NCBI RefSeq assembly: GCF_043290135.1
Contig: NC_134709.1
Location: forward strand, 108,740,145-108,804,144
Source: Rhipicephalus microplus
Lineage: Eukaryota > Arthropoda > Arachnida > Ixodida > Ixodidae
Length of the DNA: 64,000 nt
Direction of reading: 5' to 3'
Position numbers and translations under genes: made by a program. The notes beneath the pieces were generated by a model that was not told the origin of the DNA, searched no databases, and was given only the letters and a program-made list of their open reading frames with translations. Shown here in pieces: positions 42,205 to 54,574 of the stretch (within the stretch, counting starts at the first letter, position 1; every line of letters starts with the position of its first letter).

Positions 42205-43700
42205 GAAAGTCATGGCGTGGAGTAGGGAATACTAGCACGTAGCTGCCCAAACTTTTTTTCAAACATTTTTATTCATTCACTCCATTCCTTTGCAAACGAA
42301 CGCTCAAAACGTAATGTGAATTACTACCCAAAAGATCTGCGTGGTACATTTCTTACCTGGTAAATTTATTAATTCATTCGACATCTCCGCATAATTTAGA
42401 GTACACACCTTGTCACTTTTTTTTCTTCCACACACATACACACGTCCAGCAGGGGTCCATTGTCGTTTAAAGTGAACGCTTGGTTCATGAAAGCTTCTTC
42501 GAATAGCACCAGACCGCTGCGCAGGTTATCGACAGTTGATATTATCGTGCGGTAGCGGTGAAAACCCGGAGTCGTCTTCACGCGCAGCCCCGGGAAATCC
42601 GATGCGCGCGAGGCAGCATTGCGGTGTCATGCGATGCGCTTGCGAAGAGACACCGACAGTGCGCATCCGCCGAATTTACTACTGCGTCAAAGATTGTCAC
42701 CACGCTATTGTAACGCTTGCATACAACTTTAAGTCAGCGAAACGAACTGCAAAGCAATCTCTGCCGAAGAGCACGCAGCCCGCAAAAAGCGTGCGCGCGC
42801 ACGCGTATGAATGGATATCAGAACCCGCAATGGGGCACATACGTCACTACTCACCCCACAGACGTTCGGACCCCCGGTGCGACCAAGTATCTAGGACAAC
42901 AGCCATGGTGATGACTTTGCAGTAGGCCGGCCGGCTTAAGTGTTGGGGGGCGTCGGTGTTTCCCAAGTGTATCTACGGGATTGCCGCGTGCAAGGTCTGC
43001 GATCGCTTGCGCCAGCGTGTGCGAACAGCGCGCGCACCGCAAACAACGCCCCTTACGACTGCCGCGTTCCCTTGCGTACAAAGCTGGAAACGTTGTTCCA
43101 CTTTGTCTTCTTAAGCGCTACAAGGCGGCGCTAAACGTTGCATGGCCTCAGAGTTATATGTGATAAAGTCTGCAAAGCTCTAGTCTGAAAAATGGTTGCC
43201 TCAAGATGATTGTGTGTAGGTATTTCTCATGTGCTTTTTGCTACTTCCAGTGTCTTTCATGCACGGTTGAAGAAAACTGGTGTTAGTTTGCAGGAAGAAA
43301 CCGTCAATAATCAATGAGATTATCCTAATAAAAGCATCCTCTCCCTCCCCCTCCTCCTCCTCTCTCTCGTTGCATGTCTATATAGCTTCGATATATCTAT
43401 TTTATGATTTCACTACAACAAATGTATTCGAGAAAAAAATTGCTCACAAGGTCCTCATACATATATCGGCTCACATTGATCCCCTTGGAACCCATGTTGT
43501 CGAATTAAATGTTCTCATTATTGAGATCTATCTGACAATCGTATGCGCCAAGGAATGTATAGTGGATGTTAGTAGAAGTAATTACAATGTAAACGCATTT
43601 ACATTGCAATTGCTCCAAATTACGTCCCCAAGACATTCCTTGGCACGATCGCCCAGCTGTTAGATCTCATTAATATTGTGTTAAAAACAAAGAAAGCGAG
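42205..43700. other. Unassigned DNA
   Basis: ORFs at 42536-42925 and 43280-43663 (+) have no domain, no homology I recognise and no convincing splice sites. Confidence 0.3.
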
Positions 43701-43709
43701 CCCTTAAAG

Positions 43710-44480
43710 GTACACTTCTTGCCTTCGAATGTTTTCATGACCCATTCATACCCTGGAACTTGTGCCAGTTGCAATGACCTTCCCCATGACTTCGCTGACA
43801 TAAGACTGGTGTTTGTGAAGCTGGTGAAACGGCCGCGAGCGCATCATGAGCATGGCTTAATTTGTAGTCATGGTCTTACATGACGCGCATGTCCCGCCAC
43901 GGTGGTCTAGTGACTAAGGTAACCGGCTGTTGACCCGCAGGTTATTGGGATCGAATCCCGGCTGCGGCGGTTGCATTTTCAATGGAGGCGAAATGGCTGT
44001 AGGCCCGTGCGACCAGATTTGGGTGTTCGTCAAAGAAACCCAGGTGGTCGAAATTGCTCGAGCCCTCCACTATGGCGCCTCTTGTAATCATATGGTGGTT
44101 TTGGAACGTTAAACCCCACATATCATTTACATGACACGCACCTCATGATTATCATGTTTGCACCAGTCATACCTTCGTAATCCAGTGACGTCACGTAACA
44201 CCAAATTCGGAATATGCGAAGCTAGGGAACGACTGCGAGCGTGGCATGTAGTGATGCCATGCATGTCATGATTTGCACGTTAGGGTCTGTCACTTACGTT
44301 CGCCATGCAGTCATGTCATGTCATACCAGCAACATCATAAAATGCAATCATGACATACAATATGTCATGATTTTCATGTTATGAATAGTCACATTAAGCT
44401 CGTCGTACACTAATGTTACGTCATACCAATTTTGGTATTGATACCATAAACGAAACGGTCAGGAGAATTGAAAGTCGTAG
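43710..44480 (-). repeat. About 150-bp CATGA-rich tandem repeats (composite element, copy ii)
   Basis: Reverse-complement units contain GCTCATGATGCGCTCGCGGCCGTTTC, ACCAAATTCGG and GGTGCAAACATGATAATCATG. They are related to 48100-48443 and 51315-52440. The GATA array follows immediately on the right. A Ruka (43890-44126) is inserted in it. Confidence 0.7.
43890..44126 (+). mobile_element. Ruka SINE, full length, diverged
   Basis: Head CCCGCCACGGTGGTCTAGTG, B-box-like GGATCGAATCC, body and tail TTAAACCCCACATATCA. It is flanked by TTACATGACGCGCA (43876-43889) and TTACATGACACGCA (44127-44140), 13 of 14 identical. It is inserted in the satellite-like repeat. Confidence 0.92.
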
Positions 44481-44485
44481 GCGGC

Positions 44486-45011
<526 letters not shown>

Positions 45012-45254
45012 CGCTCAATGTCGCCACAGATCGCTAAGAAATGTTTCGGACTTAAAATCAGTTGCTCATGTAGAATAAGTCGACTTATTGACCACACGCG
45101 CTGAGCATGTTCTGAGCGCGTGCGGTAAGCACGAAAAAGTAATTCTGGCAAACATTAAATATCTGAGCCAGGCAGTGAGCAAGTTGGCTGTTTGATGTTC
45201 GGAAGAATCAGAAAGCAAACTCACGAGTTGAAATTGACCGCTGCTGAAAGTTTG

Positions 45255-45471
45255 GTATGTGGGGATTGACGTCCCATTATGAATACGCCGTAGCGGAGGG
45301 CTCCGGAAACTCCGACCACCTGGGGTTCTTTAACGTGCACCCAAATCTAAACACACGGGCCTACAGCATTTACACTTCCATCGAAAATGCAGCCGTCGTA
45401 GCCGGGATTCGATCCTGAAACCTGCGGGACAGCAGCCGAGTACCTTCGCCACTAGACCACCGCAGCAGAGA
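45255..45471 (-). mobile_element. Ruka SINE, nearly full length, with perfect 15-bp TSD
   Basis: It runs from GCTGCGGTGGTCTAGTGGCG (minus) to the CCCCACATACC-type tail, with a small internal deletion near the tail. Exact GCTGCTGAAAGTTTG repeats flank it at 45240-45254 and 45472-45486. Confidence 0.93.
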
Positions 45472-45489
45472 GCTGCTGAAAGTTTGAAG

Positions 45490-45780
45490 GAGCCCGTGAT
45501 CATCTGACAGCACAACCAAAGCTGCTACGAAACGTAGAAATTGTGTCCCCTTGTGACATCCGTGTAAAAGGTGGACCTGGGAGCCCAGCCCGTTCCTCCA
45601 CTGGAGCATGTTCTAGTTAAATATAATGGCTACAGCCCACGTGCTCAGGATGTGGATTGCATTGCCATGGACTGCTGTATTCACAGTTGATTGGCATCCC
45701 CGCCTAATTTGCACACTCCAAAATATACTTTCCAGCTGAAAAGAATTACTAGTCGCGTATTCTGTGTCCCTTGCCTTGAC
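45490..45780. other. Unassigned DNA
   Basis: Nothing recognised between the Ruka and the composite repeat. Confidence 0.3.
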
Positions 45781-45998
45781 GACGAATAAAAACAATGTCG
45801 CAAGAAGTGAACCGTTATTCAAAATCTTCATACGATAGCAGTGATAAACACTAGGCGCCACCGTCACTTGTATACGAATCTATACATATGAAAACGCAAG
45901 GAAGAAAAATAATCCAGAAAAAAGTCAGCTGCACGGAATCGAACTTAAGACCTTTACAACGTGAGTGCGCAGCATTAACCACTAAGCCATGCAGTAGC

Positions 45999-47424
45999 TT
46001 TTTTTTTCTTTCTTTATTGCCTGTGTACATACATCATTCACAAATATACATCAAACAAAGGAGAAACATGAAACAAAGAAAAGAGGTAAAAAGCGTCATA
46101 CTTAACAGGCTTTTTGAAATTCCTTCATCTGTAGAAGGCTTTCTAATCGATGAAGCCATTCGGGCACCTCTTGTTGAACCTTTTGTGATTCCACGAACAA
46201 ACAGACAGATTAAAAGAAGTATTGCCTAACCGGACGTGCATTAACATCAGCATGGCGCACCGCCATTCTAGATTGCCATATACCGTGCAGGCCCTGTAAC
46301 ATAATTAGGTCAAAAGGTATTCCTTCTTCATTTGATACTGGTAGAAATCTGATGCCATAGGCATCGAGAGGCAGATCCTTTTTTCAAAGTCCTTTGAAGA
46401 ACATCCCAGAAAAAGACTGCATCTCAGCAGTCCAGGAAAACATGTTCGATTGTTTCCGGCTTTTTGCAGAGAAGGCAATGAATAAGCCTTTTTCTTGCAT
46501 CCATGTTTTCGCGGGCAAGGTCCCAGTGTGCAATTTAAAGAAAAAGGATTTCGCTCCAGGTGATACCTCCATTTTTTTTTACACGGCTTAAGACATTTTA
46601 GCGTGGGCCTACACGGTATAATGTTCTATATAGGGGAACAGGAAGAACTGTTTCTACTAAATTTTTTGTATAACTTTTTACGCGAAACCGTACTGAGGTA
46701 TTCCAATGAAAAACGCGTTTTTAGAAAACGACATGAATCAACAACTTCTTTTAGGAAACCTCTAATGCTTGCTTTCATGTTACCAGATGCTACCACAAAT
46801 TCTGGCAACCGTCTTCCAAGCCTAAGCTGTATAACAGTACATATGAATGGGTCTCGATTATTTCAGAAAAAGATAAACCGATTAACTAACTGACGAATAC
46901 AAATGACACAGACCAAGTCAACCAGAGCGAACCCGTCTGAATAAGTTAGTTCTACTTGTTTGCTCCCAAGAAGAACCCCACAAGAAAACAGCAAATATTC
47001 GATGAAGCTTCTGTAGATTCACACGTGAACAATCCAATACCTGAAGGACATACCAGAGCTTACTGACCAAAAATACGTTACAAAAGGTCGCTCTGGCGAA
47101 AATTGATAGCTGTAAACCATTGAGTTGTTCAGCTTTTTCTCGTAGTTCCACGGCCTAACGCCGCCAGTACGGTTCACTGTCACAATAATATTCTAATGGC
47201 ACACCTAGGTATCGTACCGGAGTAGTAGTCCATGAAATACCCGCCACAAATTGTGGGATCACACTCCATTCGCCGTACCAGTAACCCACGCACTTGATCC
47301 AGTTTACCAAACTACCACTTGCATTACAATAAAGGTTCACAATTTTTATGGTTTCAGCGATACTATCATAATCTTTACAAAACACAGCTATATCATCTGC
47401 GTATGCCAGCCACGCAGAAGCACG
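45999..47424 (-). pseudogene. 5'-truncated L1/Tx1-like LINE, 3' part of reverse transcriptase
   Basis: It starts right at the RT active site (AYADDIAVFC, YADD codons near 47403-47392). It continues with YLGVPLEYY and SKLWYVLQVL, then RIFAVFLWGSSWEQTSRTNL and FFFKLHTGTLPAKTW. The end reads WQSRMAVRHADVNARPVRQYF and stops after QMKEFQKAC near 46105. Frameshifts and stops interrupt it. The 3' end has AATAAA (46018-46013) and a poly(A) stretch (about 46010-45999). It is inserted at the start of the composite's tRNA-like module; GCGTGGCT and GCATGGCT at the two ends may be target-duplication remnants. The zf-RVT-like C-terminus suggests the L1/Tx1 group. Confidence 0.8.
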
Positions 47425-47992
47425 TGGTTGAGCGTTGAAATGGCAAGCTATTTACATCTACCACTTTCCGCAAGCGACAAGTATCTCGGGGAAGAACTAT
47501 CGTGTTTCCAGCATTACCAGCAGGATGGCGCAATGAGTGCGCGTCGCCACATCGTCACGCGCTCTCATCTCGCACGCTTACTTTGCCCCGCGGAGAGGAA
47601 GGGGTGGACGCTCGCTGACGCGCCCTTATCTCGCGGTGGCGAGGATCGTACGTCTTGGCTACCTTGAGTTTTCACTGAAACGATTCTGTTGTAGTTACTG
47701 GACGCACAAAGGTCCCTGCAATCGTTGCAGTGTCTCCATTTGTGAAAAGAGATAGCGCGCTTTTCAGACAGAGCCAAGGAACAACTGAGATGCTTATTCG
47801 CGTTCAGGTGTACCTGTGAGTACGTTTCGTGCGTCATTTGTGCATGAACAACGCGGGGCACATTTTAATCTGCTTGCCATTCTGCGCGTGACCTGCAATT
47901 TGTTGCTATCGTGTTCATTGCTTACATTAGCGGCAAAGCTGTGACTGTTTAAATGCGAAACATTTCTTAGCGAACTTAGACGACTTTGAGCG

Positions 47993-48098
<106 letters not shown>

Positions 48099-48443
48099 GC
48101 CACTACGTTTTCTTGTTTTCCTGGCCATTTCGATAATTGTATCGATACCAAACTTGGTATGGCATAGCATGACTGTATGAAGAACATATTTTACTAGTCA
48201 TAACATGAAAATCATGACATGTATGTCATGAATATCATTATTTACATTTCATGGCTCTGCAGCTCTTGCGGTGGTTTCGTTCACATGGCATGTCGCAAAA
48301 CTGGTATTGTATGACATGATTGCATGGCGAACACAAGCGACAGACCCTAACATGAAAATGATGGTATGCGTGCCATGTAACAACATGACTACATGCCACG
48401 CTCATGATGCGCTCGCGGCTGTTACGCTAGCGTCACATATACC

Positions 48444-51314
48444 TAGGGTTGTTCGTTTTCGGGTAAAACCCGATTTTACCCGATTCTTGCACCCCGAACA
48501 AGTTTCAGGAGAATCGGGTTAAACCCGATTTCTCCCCAAATAAACCTCCTTGTAGCGATCTGCACAATCGTGAGTTGCTGCTAACTCGTGTTGATGCTCT
48601 TCCCCTTCTCTTCTCACCACTACCTGTCTCCTTGGTCACCCCTTTCTCCTCTCTAATCTTTACATCCCCTCTCTCCTCTGCACGCACATGCGTGAAAGCG
48701 TACATGCACCCCCCCCCCCCCTAAAAAATGCTTGCAGAAGAAAGTGGGAAACACGTTTGAGGCCGGTCACGCTTCGAGTACATTGTGAACAAATTTAGGG
48801 TGAAAGAAAAGGAAAGAGATCTGCCCCTTTGCCCACTGCAGATTAGTCTCGGGTATGTGCACCTGCTTCCAAGAATTTCACGCGGAAGGGACGGGTGACC
48901 AGTCGGTGGGGGAGAGATTGAGCGACGAAGAAGCCAGCCATACCCTCCCCCAGCGTCCAACAGAGGGTGTTGGTCCAACCCCGCGCGAACGCCCCTCACT
49001 CTCTCGCGCGACACGAGACGAGACGCATATCGCCATCCTCACTTAGCATTACCAGGCGCGTCTTGTGAGCGCAAAGCCACCGTCGCGGACATAAGGCGGC
49101 ACCGGAAACTTCAGCGTGGAGATGGGAAGAAAACGAAAGACACTGGATGACAGGTGTAAAGAACATGAAGATCTCCAGATCGCAACGAAAGACAGTGAAG
49201 GCACCCGCACTTTAGTGTGCAAATATTGCAACACCGAGATGGTCACCGATACAGCGAAGAAGCCCTACGACCGAGTTCGTGAGCATCTAATGTCATCTCG
49301 TCATAAGAAGTTCAAGACGGCTTCCAAGGAAGCTGAGACTGCGGGAACGTCTCAGCAGACGCTTTTTGATATGTCCTGTAGACAGCGTGCGAAAGAAACT
49401 GAAGCGGACGGCGTTATTTATGACTTTGTTCGTGCCCTAGCGTACAGCGGAATAAGCATGCACCAGGCGGACGGACCGCTGGGAGACTTCGCACGCAAAT
49501 ACTGCAAGGCCGCGAAGACCATGCCAACAGGACAAAGACTTCGGCTGAAATACCTGAAAGAAGCTTTTGACAAGGACATGGAGAAAATCCGCGATGATAT
49601 GCGAGATGTGAAAGTGAGCGTCATCGTCGATGAATCCCCAGACATCACTGGTGTGCCTACCATCAACACTCTCCTGTGCTACTATAGCCAGAAAAACGTG
49701 AAGAAGCACGTTGTTCTGGTCGACGTCGACAGGGTAACTGCATCGAACAGTTACACGGTGGCAAGCGCAGTTAGCAAGGCACTCCTGACGGTTGGCAAGA
49801 CGTGGAAAGACGTTGTGGCAGTAGCCACAGACTTAGCGGAGTACATGCGAAAGATGGTTCGAGAAATCTGTCAGGCTGAAGGGATCCAAATCTTGCATGT
49901 GAAAGATATAGCACACCTTATTCATGTGAGTGTTGACCATGCCATTTCTTTACCATGCATGTCTGATGTTCGATCCGTAGTGATCAAGTTTGGAGCGTTA
50001 TTTAAGCACGCTAACAAGCTTTACCAAAAGTACACTAAAATTTGTTCTTCTAATGGCCTCTTTGGGCCTGACATTAAGAAGCCACCTTCTGTTGTCCCGA
50101 ATTGATGGCAAAGCTTCTACAAGGCACTTGTGGTAGTCGTAGAAATGTGGAGTTCGTTAACAGAACTTGCTGAAAGCTCGCATGATAGCAGCAAAGCTGA
50201 AGCTATTCGAGGGATACTTTCTGAAAAAGAAGTTGTTTATGCGAAGGCAATCTTGATGAGAGATGCACTCGGCCCACTTTTGGAAGCCCAGAAAACGCTT
50301 GAAAGTGGGAAGCTTTTGATGCCCAGCTTTGATCACCTGGTAAACGTGAAGCTGCAGCAGATTGTCGGGGAGCTTTCGGCGATGATCGGTAAAACCGATC
50401 AGGCCAAAGCTGTTTTGTCTATGTTACCCAAGCGCAGCGCTAATTTAGTAAAAACATGTTCTGAAGAGTTCTGCACGAAACTCGCCACAAAATGGTGCTG
50501 CACTCTTGGACGGAACGTCTCAGAAAAAGAGGAAAACCAGCTAACTTTGTGGAAGTTGGGAGCCGTCCTTGATCCGTTTCAGAAGCGTCTGCTGGGGCAG
50601 TCATTTGAGGACTACCGACCTCTGTTCATGTCCGTAACTGACAATGTAGATTCCCTTAATGACGAGTTCAACCAGTATTTGCTGGAAGCGAGCCCCACAA
50701 ACCCAGCTGTCGAACTAATCGAGTATTGGCATGAATCTACTTCTCGCTACCCAAGACTTGCAAAAGCTGCACTGACATTGTTGTGCCTAGCTAATGGTAG
50801 CTGTGACGTGGAGAGAACTTTCTCCCAGCTGAGATATGTTCAACGACCGGACAGATCTCGAATTGAGACTGACATGTTGCGCATGCAGATGATAATGTAT
50901 GTCAACAAGGACGTGTGAAAAATCGATGACTAGATTTTCGAGAATAAAATGTATAATTTCTAAGAGTCAATGTTTACTGATTCATTCATTTTCAAACACC
51001 ACTGATTCATTTTCAAACAAACACAAAATTTCGGGTAGTATACTGTATTTGCTGTAATACTCGGGTGTCTGTCCCAATTACCAGCTTGAAACACCAAATT
51101 CAACGTGTTATACTTAAAAAGCCCGTGATACGTTATGATAAGCTCAGTGTAAGTTCTGATAAGTACAACCGTATATTTAACCCGAAAAAACCCGAAGTAA
51201 GGAATGGTTTCGCAAAAAAACCGATTTTTCCCCGAATATCAGTTTGAAAAATACCGCCCGATTTTTACCCCCCGAATTTGAAAAAAATATAAAACCCGAA
51301 AACGAACAACCCTG
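48444..51314 (+). mobile_element. hAT DNA transposon, near-intact, with TIRs and target duplication
   Basis: Exact 20-bp terminal inverted repeats (AGGGTTGTTCGTTTTCGGGT at 48445-48464, its reverse complement at 51294-51313) carry an outer T/G. They are flanked by ATATACC on both sides (48437-48443 and 51315-51321), compatible with the 8-bp hAT duplication with one base changed. Subterminal AACCCGATTT/ACCCGAA motifs repeat at both ends. Removing the element rejoins the host repeat as GCTAGCGTCACATATACCAAATTCGG (two halves). The transposase gene lies inside at 49116-50918. Confidence 0.93.
49116..50918 (+). pseudogene. hAT transposase (BED zinc finger, about 600 aa) with one in-frame TGA
   Basis: A cut-and-paste transposase. 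Residues 33-61 form a BED-type zinc finger (Cys33, Cys36, His55, His61), with a preceding segment reminiscent of CGGBP1-like proteins, which are hAT-derived. The catalytic core has VIVDESPDI (first Asp), VAVATDLAEYM (probable second Asp) and HLIHV. The C-terminal dimerisation region is present as YPRLAKAAL and CDVERTFSQL. The frame is interrupted once, by TGA at 50103-50105 after SVVPN. The following codons (WQSFYKAL) continue in the same frame to the stop at 50916-50918. No frameshift was seen. The single TGA suggests recent inactivation; a short intron spanning it or readthrough cannot be excluded. Confidence 0.88.
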
Positions 51315-52440
51315 ATATACCAAATTCGGTATTACGGTACGTTCATGGATGACGAAGGTATGTGACTGGTGCAAACATGATATGCGTGTCATGTAATAAC
51401 GCGGCTACATTCCACGCTCATGATGCATTCGCGGCCGTTTCGCTAGGTATGTACCAAACTTGGAATTACACGACGCAAACGGACGACATCGGTAAATGAC
51501 ACATCCAAACATGATAATGACGACATGCGTGTGATGTAAGAACATGACTACATGCCATGCACACTCATGATGCGCTCGCGGCCGTTTCGCTAGCTTCACA
51601 TATGCCAAATTTGGTGTTACGTGATGTCAATGAATGACGAAGGTATGTGACTGGTGCAAACATGATAATCATGAGATGCGTGTCATGTGAGAACATGGCT
51701 ACATGCCACAGTCAAGGTGCCAATACATTTCTACGTGACGCGATGCACGTGCGTGCTCGCCGGCGTTCATTTCGTCGCGTGACGCCGACGTTGCCACGCC
51801 AGGCGTCGGTCCTGCCATAAACTCGCAGGCGCGCGCCATGCTGCGTTGCTTAGATGCATGCGCCTTTTAGCGCGTCCGGCATCCCTCTGTCAAGAAAAGG
51901 GGGAGACGCAGAGTTGTCTGGGTAATGCATCGGCGCGAAATGAAGCATGCTTAATTTTGCGCTGGTTGCCATCGGACCACGCCGATAGACGCTGGTCGCG
52001 CCGGTCTCACCTGGCGTCAGACTTTAGTGTGCTCGCATTTTGCTAACGTAGCACCGCTGTGCCCAGCGTGCGCGCGCGTCAACGCTACATTGGAGTATAT
52101 TGGGTCCTTCATGATGCACTCGCGGCTGTTTTACGAGCTTCACATATACCTAATTCGGTGTTACGTGACATCAATGGATGACGAAATATATGACTGATGC
52201 AAAGTTAATCCTGACAGGCATGACATCTGAGAACATGACAGCATACCACGCTCATAACGTGCTCACGGCCGTTTCGCTAGCTACACATATACTAAATTAG
52301 GTATCACGTAACGTGAATAAATGACGAAGGTTACGACACATCCAAACCTGATAAGCATGCCACGGAAGTCATGTACGGCATCATTTACTTTCACTTCATA
52401 ACGTTCTGCTGACTTTAAAGTGACATATAAACATTTCTCA
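51315..52440 (+). repeat. About 150-bp CATGA-rich tandem repeats, continuing the array left of the hAT
   Basis: Unit starts near 51315, 51450, 51599, 52147 and 52267 share ACATATACCAAATTCGGTRTTACG, GACGAAGGTATGTGACTGGTGCAAACATGAT and CTCATGATGCGCTCGCGGCCGTTTCGCTAG (each in parts). The units are diverged, not homogenised. Confidence 0.75.
51713..52110. mobile_element. MITE-like insertion within the tandem repeats
   Basis: About 395 bp that breaks the unit pattern. It has similar inverted ends: left AAGGTGCCAATACATTTCTACGTGACGCG and the reverse complement of the right, GAAGGACCCAATATACTCCAATGTAGCG. The interior is GC-rich and non-coding. The ends are not precise. Confidence 0.45.
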
Positions 52441-53080
52441 TGCGTGCTTCGCATATCGTCGATTACCACTGTACGTGGGATCTGCCATTTTTGTTTCCCC
52501 TCAACAAGTGCATGCGTGTTTGTGTTTTATTTGGACTCCAAGGCTTGGAGCACGATAGATGTTCTCAAATGCCTGCAATGAAAGCTGGGGGTAACGTTTA
52601 AAGAGCTGACATTTGAAAAATATGATAGCAAAAAGGAATCTGTCAGGTCGGGACGGCTACCTTGATTGCATAGATGAATCACAAATACCAGCGTGTAAAC
52701 TTCGTTAACGCACTCTTTTAAAAATATGACGCTAAAAAGTAATCGCAGATATAAGAACACCACCTCAAGAAACTGAAATGAGAAATTTAGCAGAAGTTAC
52801 CCAATGCTGCCTATGAAACGGGAGGAACCAACAATAAGTGCGCAGCTGAGGACATTTGCCAATGCATCGTCAGAAATATAGAAAGAGCAATATAATAACA
52901 ATAATGCATGACACAACCCGGCAAACCTCAGCCTATGGGAGTTCTAGCCTAAACAGAAGGCTTTCAAGGCAAGCCGAAATCATGGCCAAGACAAACATGC
53001 CCAAATTTATCTATACATGAGTAATGTTGTGGTTCGAAAGTAAGATATGCTGTCTGATACAACACATATCTAAATAGTTC
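52441..53080. other. Unassigned AT-rich DNA
   Basis: It may contain upstream parts of the Penelope-like remnant that follows, but I could not read an RT motif. Confidence 0.3.
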
Positions 53081-53084
53081 ATGC

Positions 53085-53480
53085 AACAATATGGAAGCTA
53101 GGAAATGCTATAGCCAATGTGAAAGAAATTGCTGAGCGGAAAATTCTCCGGTATTGATCGCGCCATATGCTCCCACCATTGTGACAACCAGTGCAACGGT
53201 AAAACTGGCGATTTCAAGAACAGTTAAAACAACATGAACATGATGTCACGAAACGACACGTGGACTCGAATGCCCTTGCTGAACACGTGGAACCGGCCAT
53301 TAAGCCATCAAATTGATTGATTGATTGATTTGTGGGGTTTAACGTCCCAAAACCACCATTTCCATCAAATTGACTGGTCAAGCGCACATGTTTTGGAAAA
53401 AAAAGAAAAGAAGAAAGAAAACAAATGACGCTATGCCTGCACGTGGAATCCCTGCACATGCAGACAACTGCCCATGTGCT
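53085..53480 (+). pseudogene. Penelope-like element remnant: GIY-YIG endonuclease C-terminus
   Basis: The reading GKTGDFKN, then LKQHEHDVTKRHVDSNALAEHV, then DWSSAHVLEKK matches the C-terminal half of the GIY-YIG domain of Penelope-like retroelements (G-E-T-G...L..H..D......ALAEH....H.IDW). It needs frame changes and is incomplete, so it is a dead fragment. A 45-bp Ruka tail is inserted just before DWSSAH. Confidence 0.7.
53317..53361 (-). mobile_element. 45-bp Ruka tail with perfect 12-bp TSD
   Basis: Only the 3' end of the SINE is present (minus: AAATGGTGGTTTTGGGACGTTAAACCCC in parts, then the CAAATCAATCAATCAA tail). Exact CCATCAAATTGA repeats flank it at 53305-53316 and 53362-53373. Confidence 0.93.
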
Positions 53481-53544
53481 GAACAGGAGTGATGGGACGC
53501 TTCCAACGATGTATTCTAGGGGCGTATGTCACCTACTTAGGCGT

Positions 53545-53970
53545 ACTTAAAGGGACACTAAATAGAAACAATGACTTGGTTTAGATTGACAAACTGAGAA
53601 CTCTAATGTCTTGTTTCTTCCTATCATAAGAAGAAAATAAAGGCTGAGGTTTCATTTTAGTTTCGGGCTGAAATCTCCGCACGTGCCGAGATGCTTCAAA
53701 ATTGTTTTATTTTGTATTTTCGCGAGATTGGCTTGAGGCAATTGTCTGGAACTTCGTATGCTAGATCTATGGCATTTACAAATTACAATGTACCATTTTT
53801 ATCGAGTAGAAGTTATGTAGGACCCAATAGCCGCCTTCAAAATTTATGACGTCATTGAGTTTGGTGCAGTAATCTGAAAATGGCGTCTTCACCCACAGTT
53901 TTTTTTTTTTTTTGCGCGCTTTCTCACTTACCAAACGTCGTGTCGGGGTAACAAAGGTGTTTTAGGGATT
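53545..53970 (+). repeat. Interspersed repeat related to 32500-32900
   Basis: Shared blocks in order are a CACTAAA-like start, AAATC(T)CCGCACGTG, AACTTCGTAT, ATTTATGACRTCA and GGRATTGTGAAA. The family is unknown. A T-run lies at 53899-53914. Confidence 0.5.
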
Positions 53971-54388
53971 GTGAAATTGTACTTCACTTATACGGGAAAA
54001 ACTGTTTTGCTCTTTAACGTTACATTAAATACGCTGTGCCTTTCTTATGGCTTTTATTGCGAACAAGGCTCCCGCATGAGGTGCCGAAATGTCAGTAAAC
54101 TTTGTGTTTTTTTTTTTTTGGTAGGTGTGTCCTTTTGCTTTTGCACTGTGAAGCAACAGTTATGCATTGCCTTTTTCCCCCCCTCTTCTAGCTGTTCACC
54201 GTATGCTGAAGGAGCGACGTTATAAGCTTTGATCAATGGTAATGCTCATTTTTGTGATGGGCGCACAGACTGCCACCAATTTCTATGGTATGGCTAGCTT
54301 TTTCAGAAATTCCCCAACTTTTCCCCGATTTTTCTAGGTTTTCCAGGTTGGCAAACACCCTGAAGGCTGAATTTCTCCCCTTTTGCAG

Positions 54389-54574
54389 AAGAAAGTCCTT
54401 TCTCAAATCAATACTGCTCTGAACAAAATTTTCTCTATAGGAACAAAAAAGAAGTCAAGTTCTAACACTCACATTCACAGCGAAAGAGGCAATATTACTC
54501 ACTGTATTGAAAAGCGGGCTCATGATCAGCATAAATTTCTTATGCTTTCTGATAATGGTGATGCAGAATCTTAA
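54389..54574 (+). CDS. Possible terminal coding exon, unrecognised protein
   Basis: A good 3' splice site (TTTCTCCCCTTTTGCAG, AG at 54387-54388) precedes a phase-0 open frame of 61 codons. It starts KKVLSQINTALNKIF and stops at 54572-54574. An AATAAA follows at 54748-54753. The product is basic and matches nothing I recognise. No upstream exon was found, so this could be fortuitous. Confidence 0.25.
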   Translation, partial: KKVLSQINTALNKIFSIGTKKKSSSNTHIHSERGNITHCIEKRAHDQHKFLMLSDNGDAES

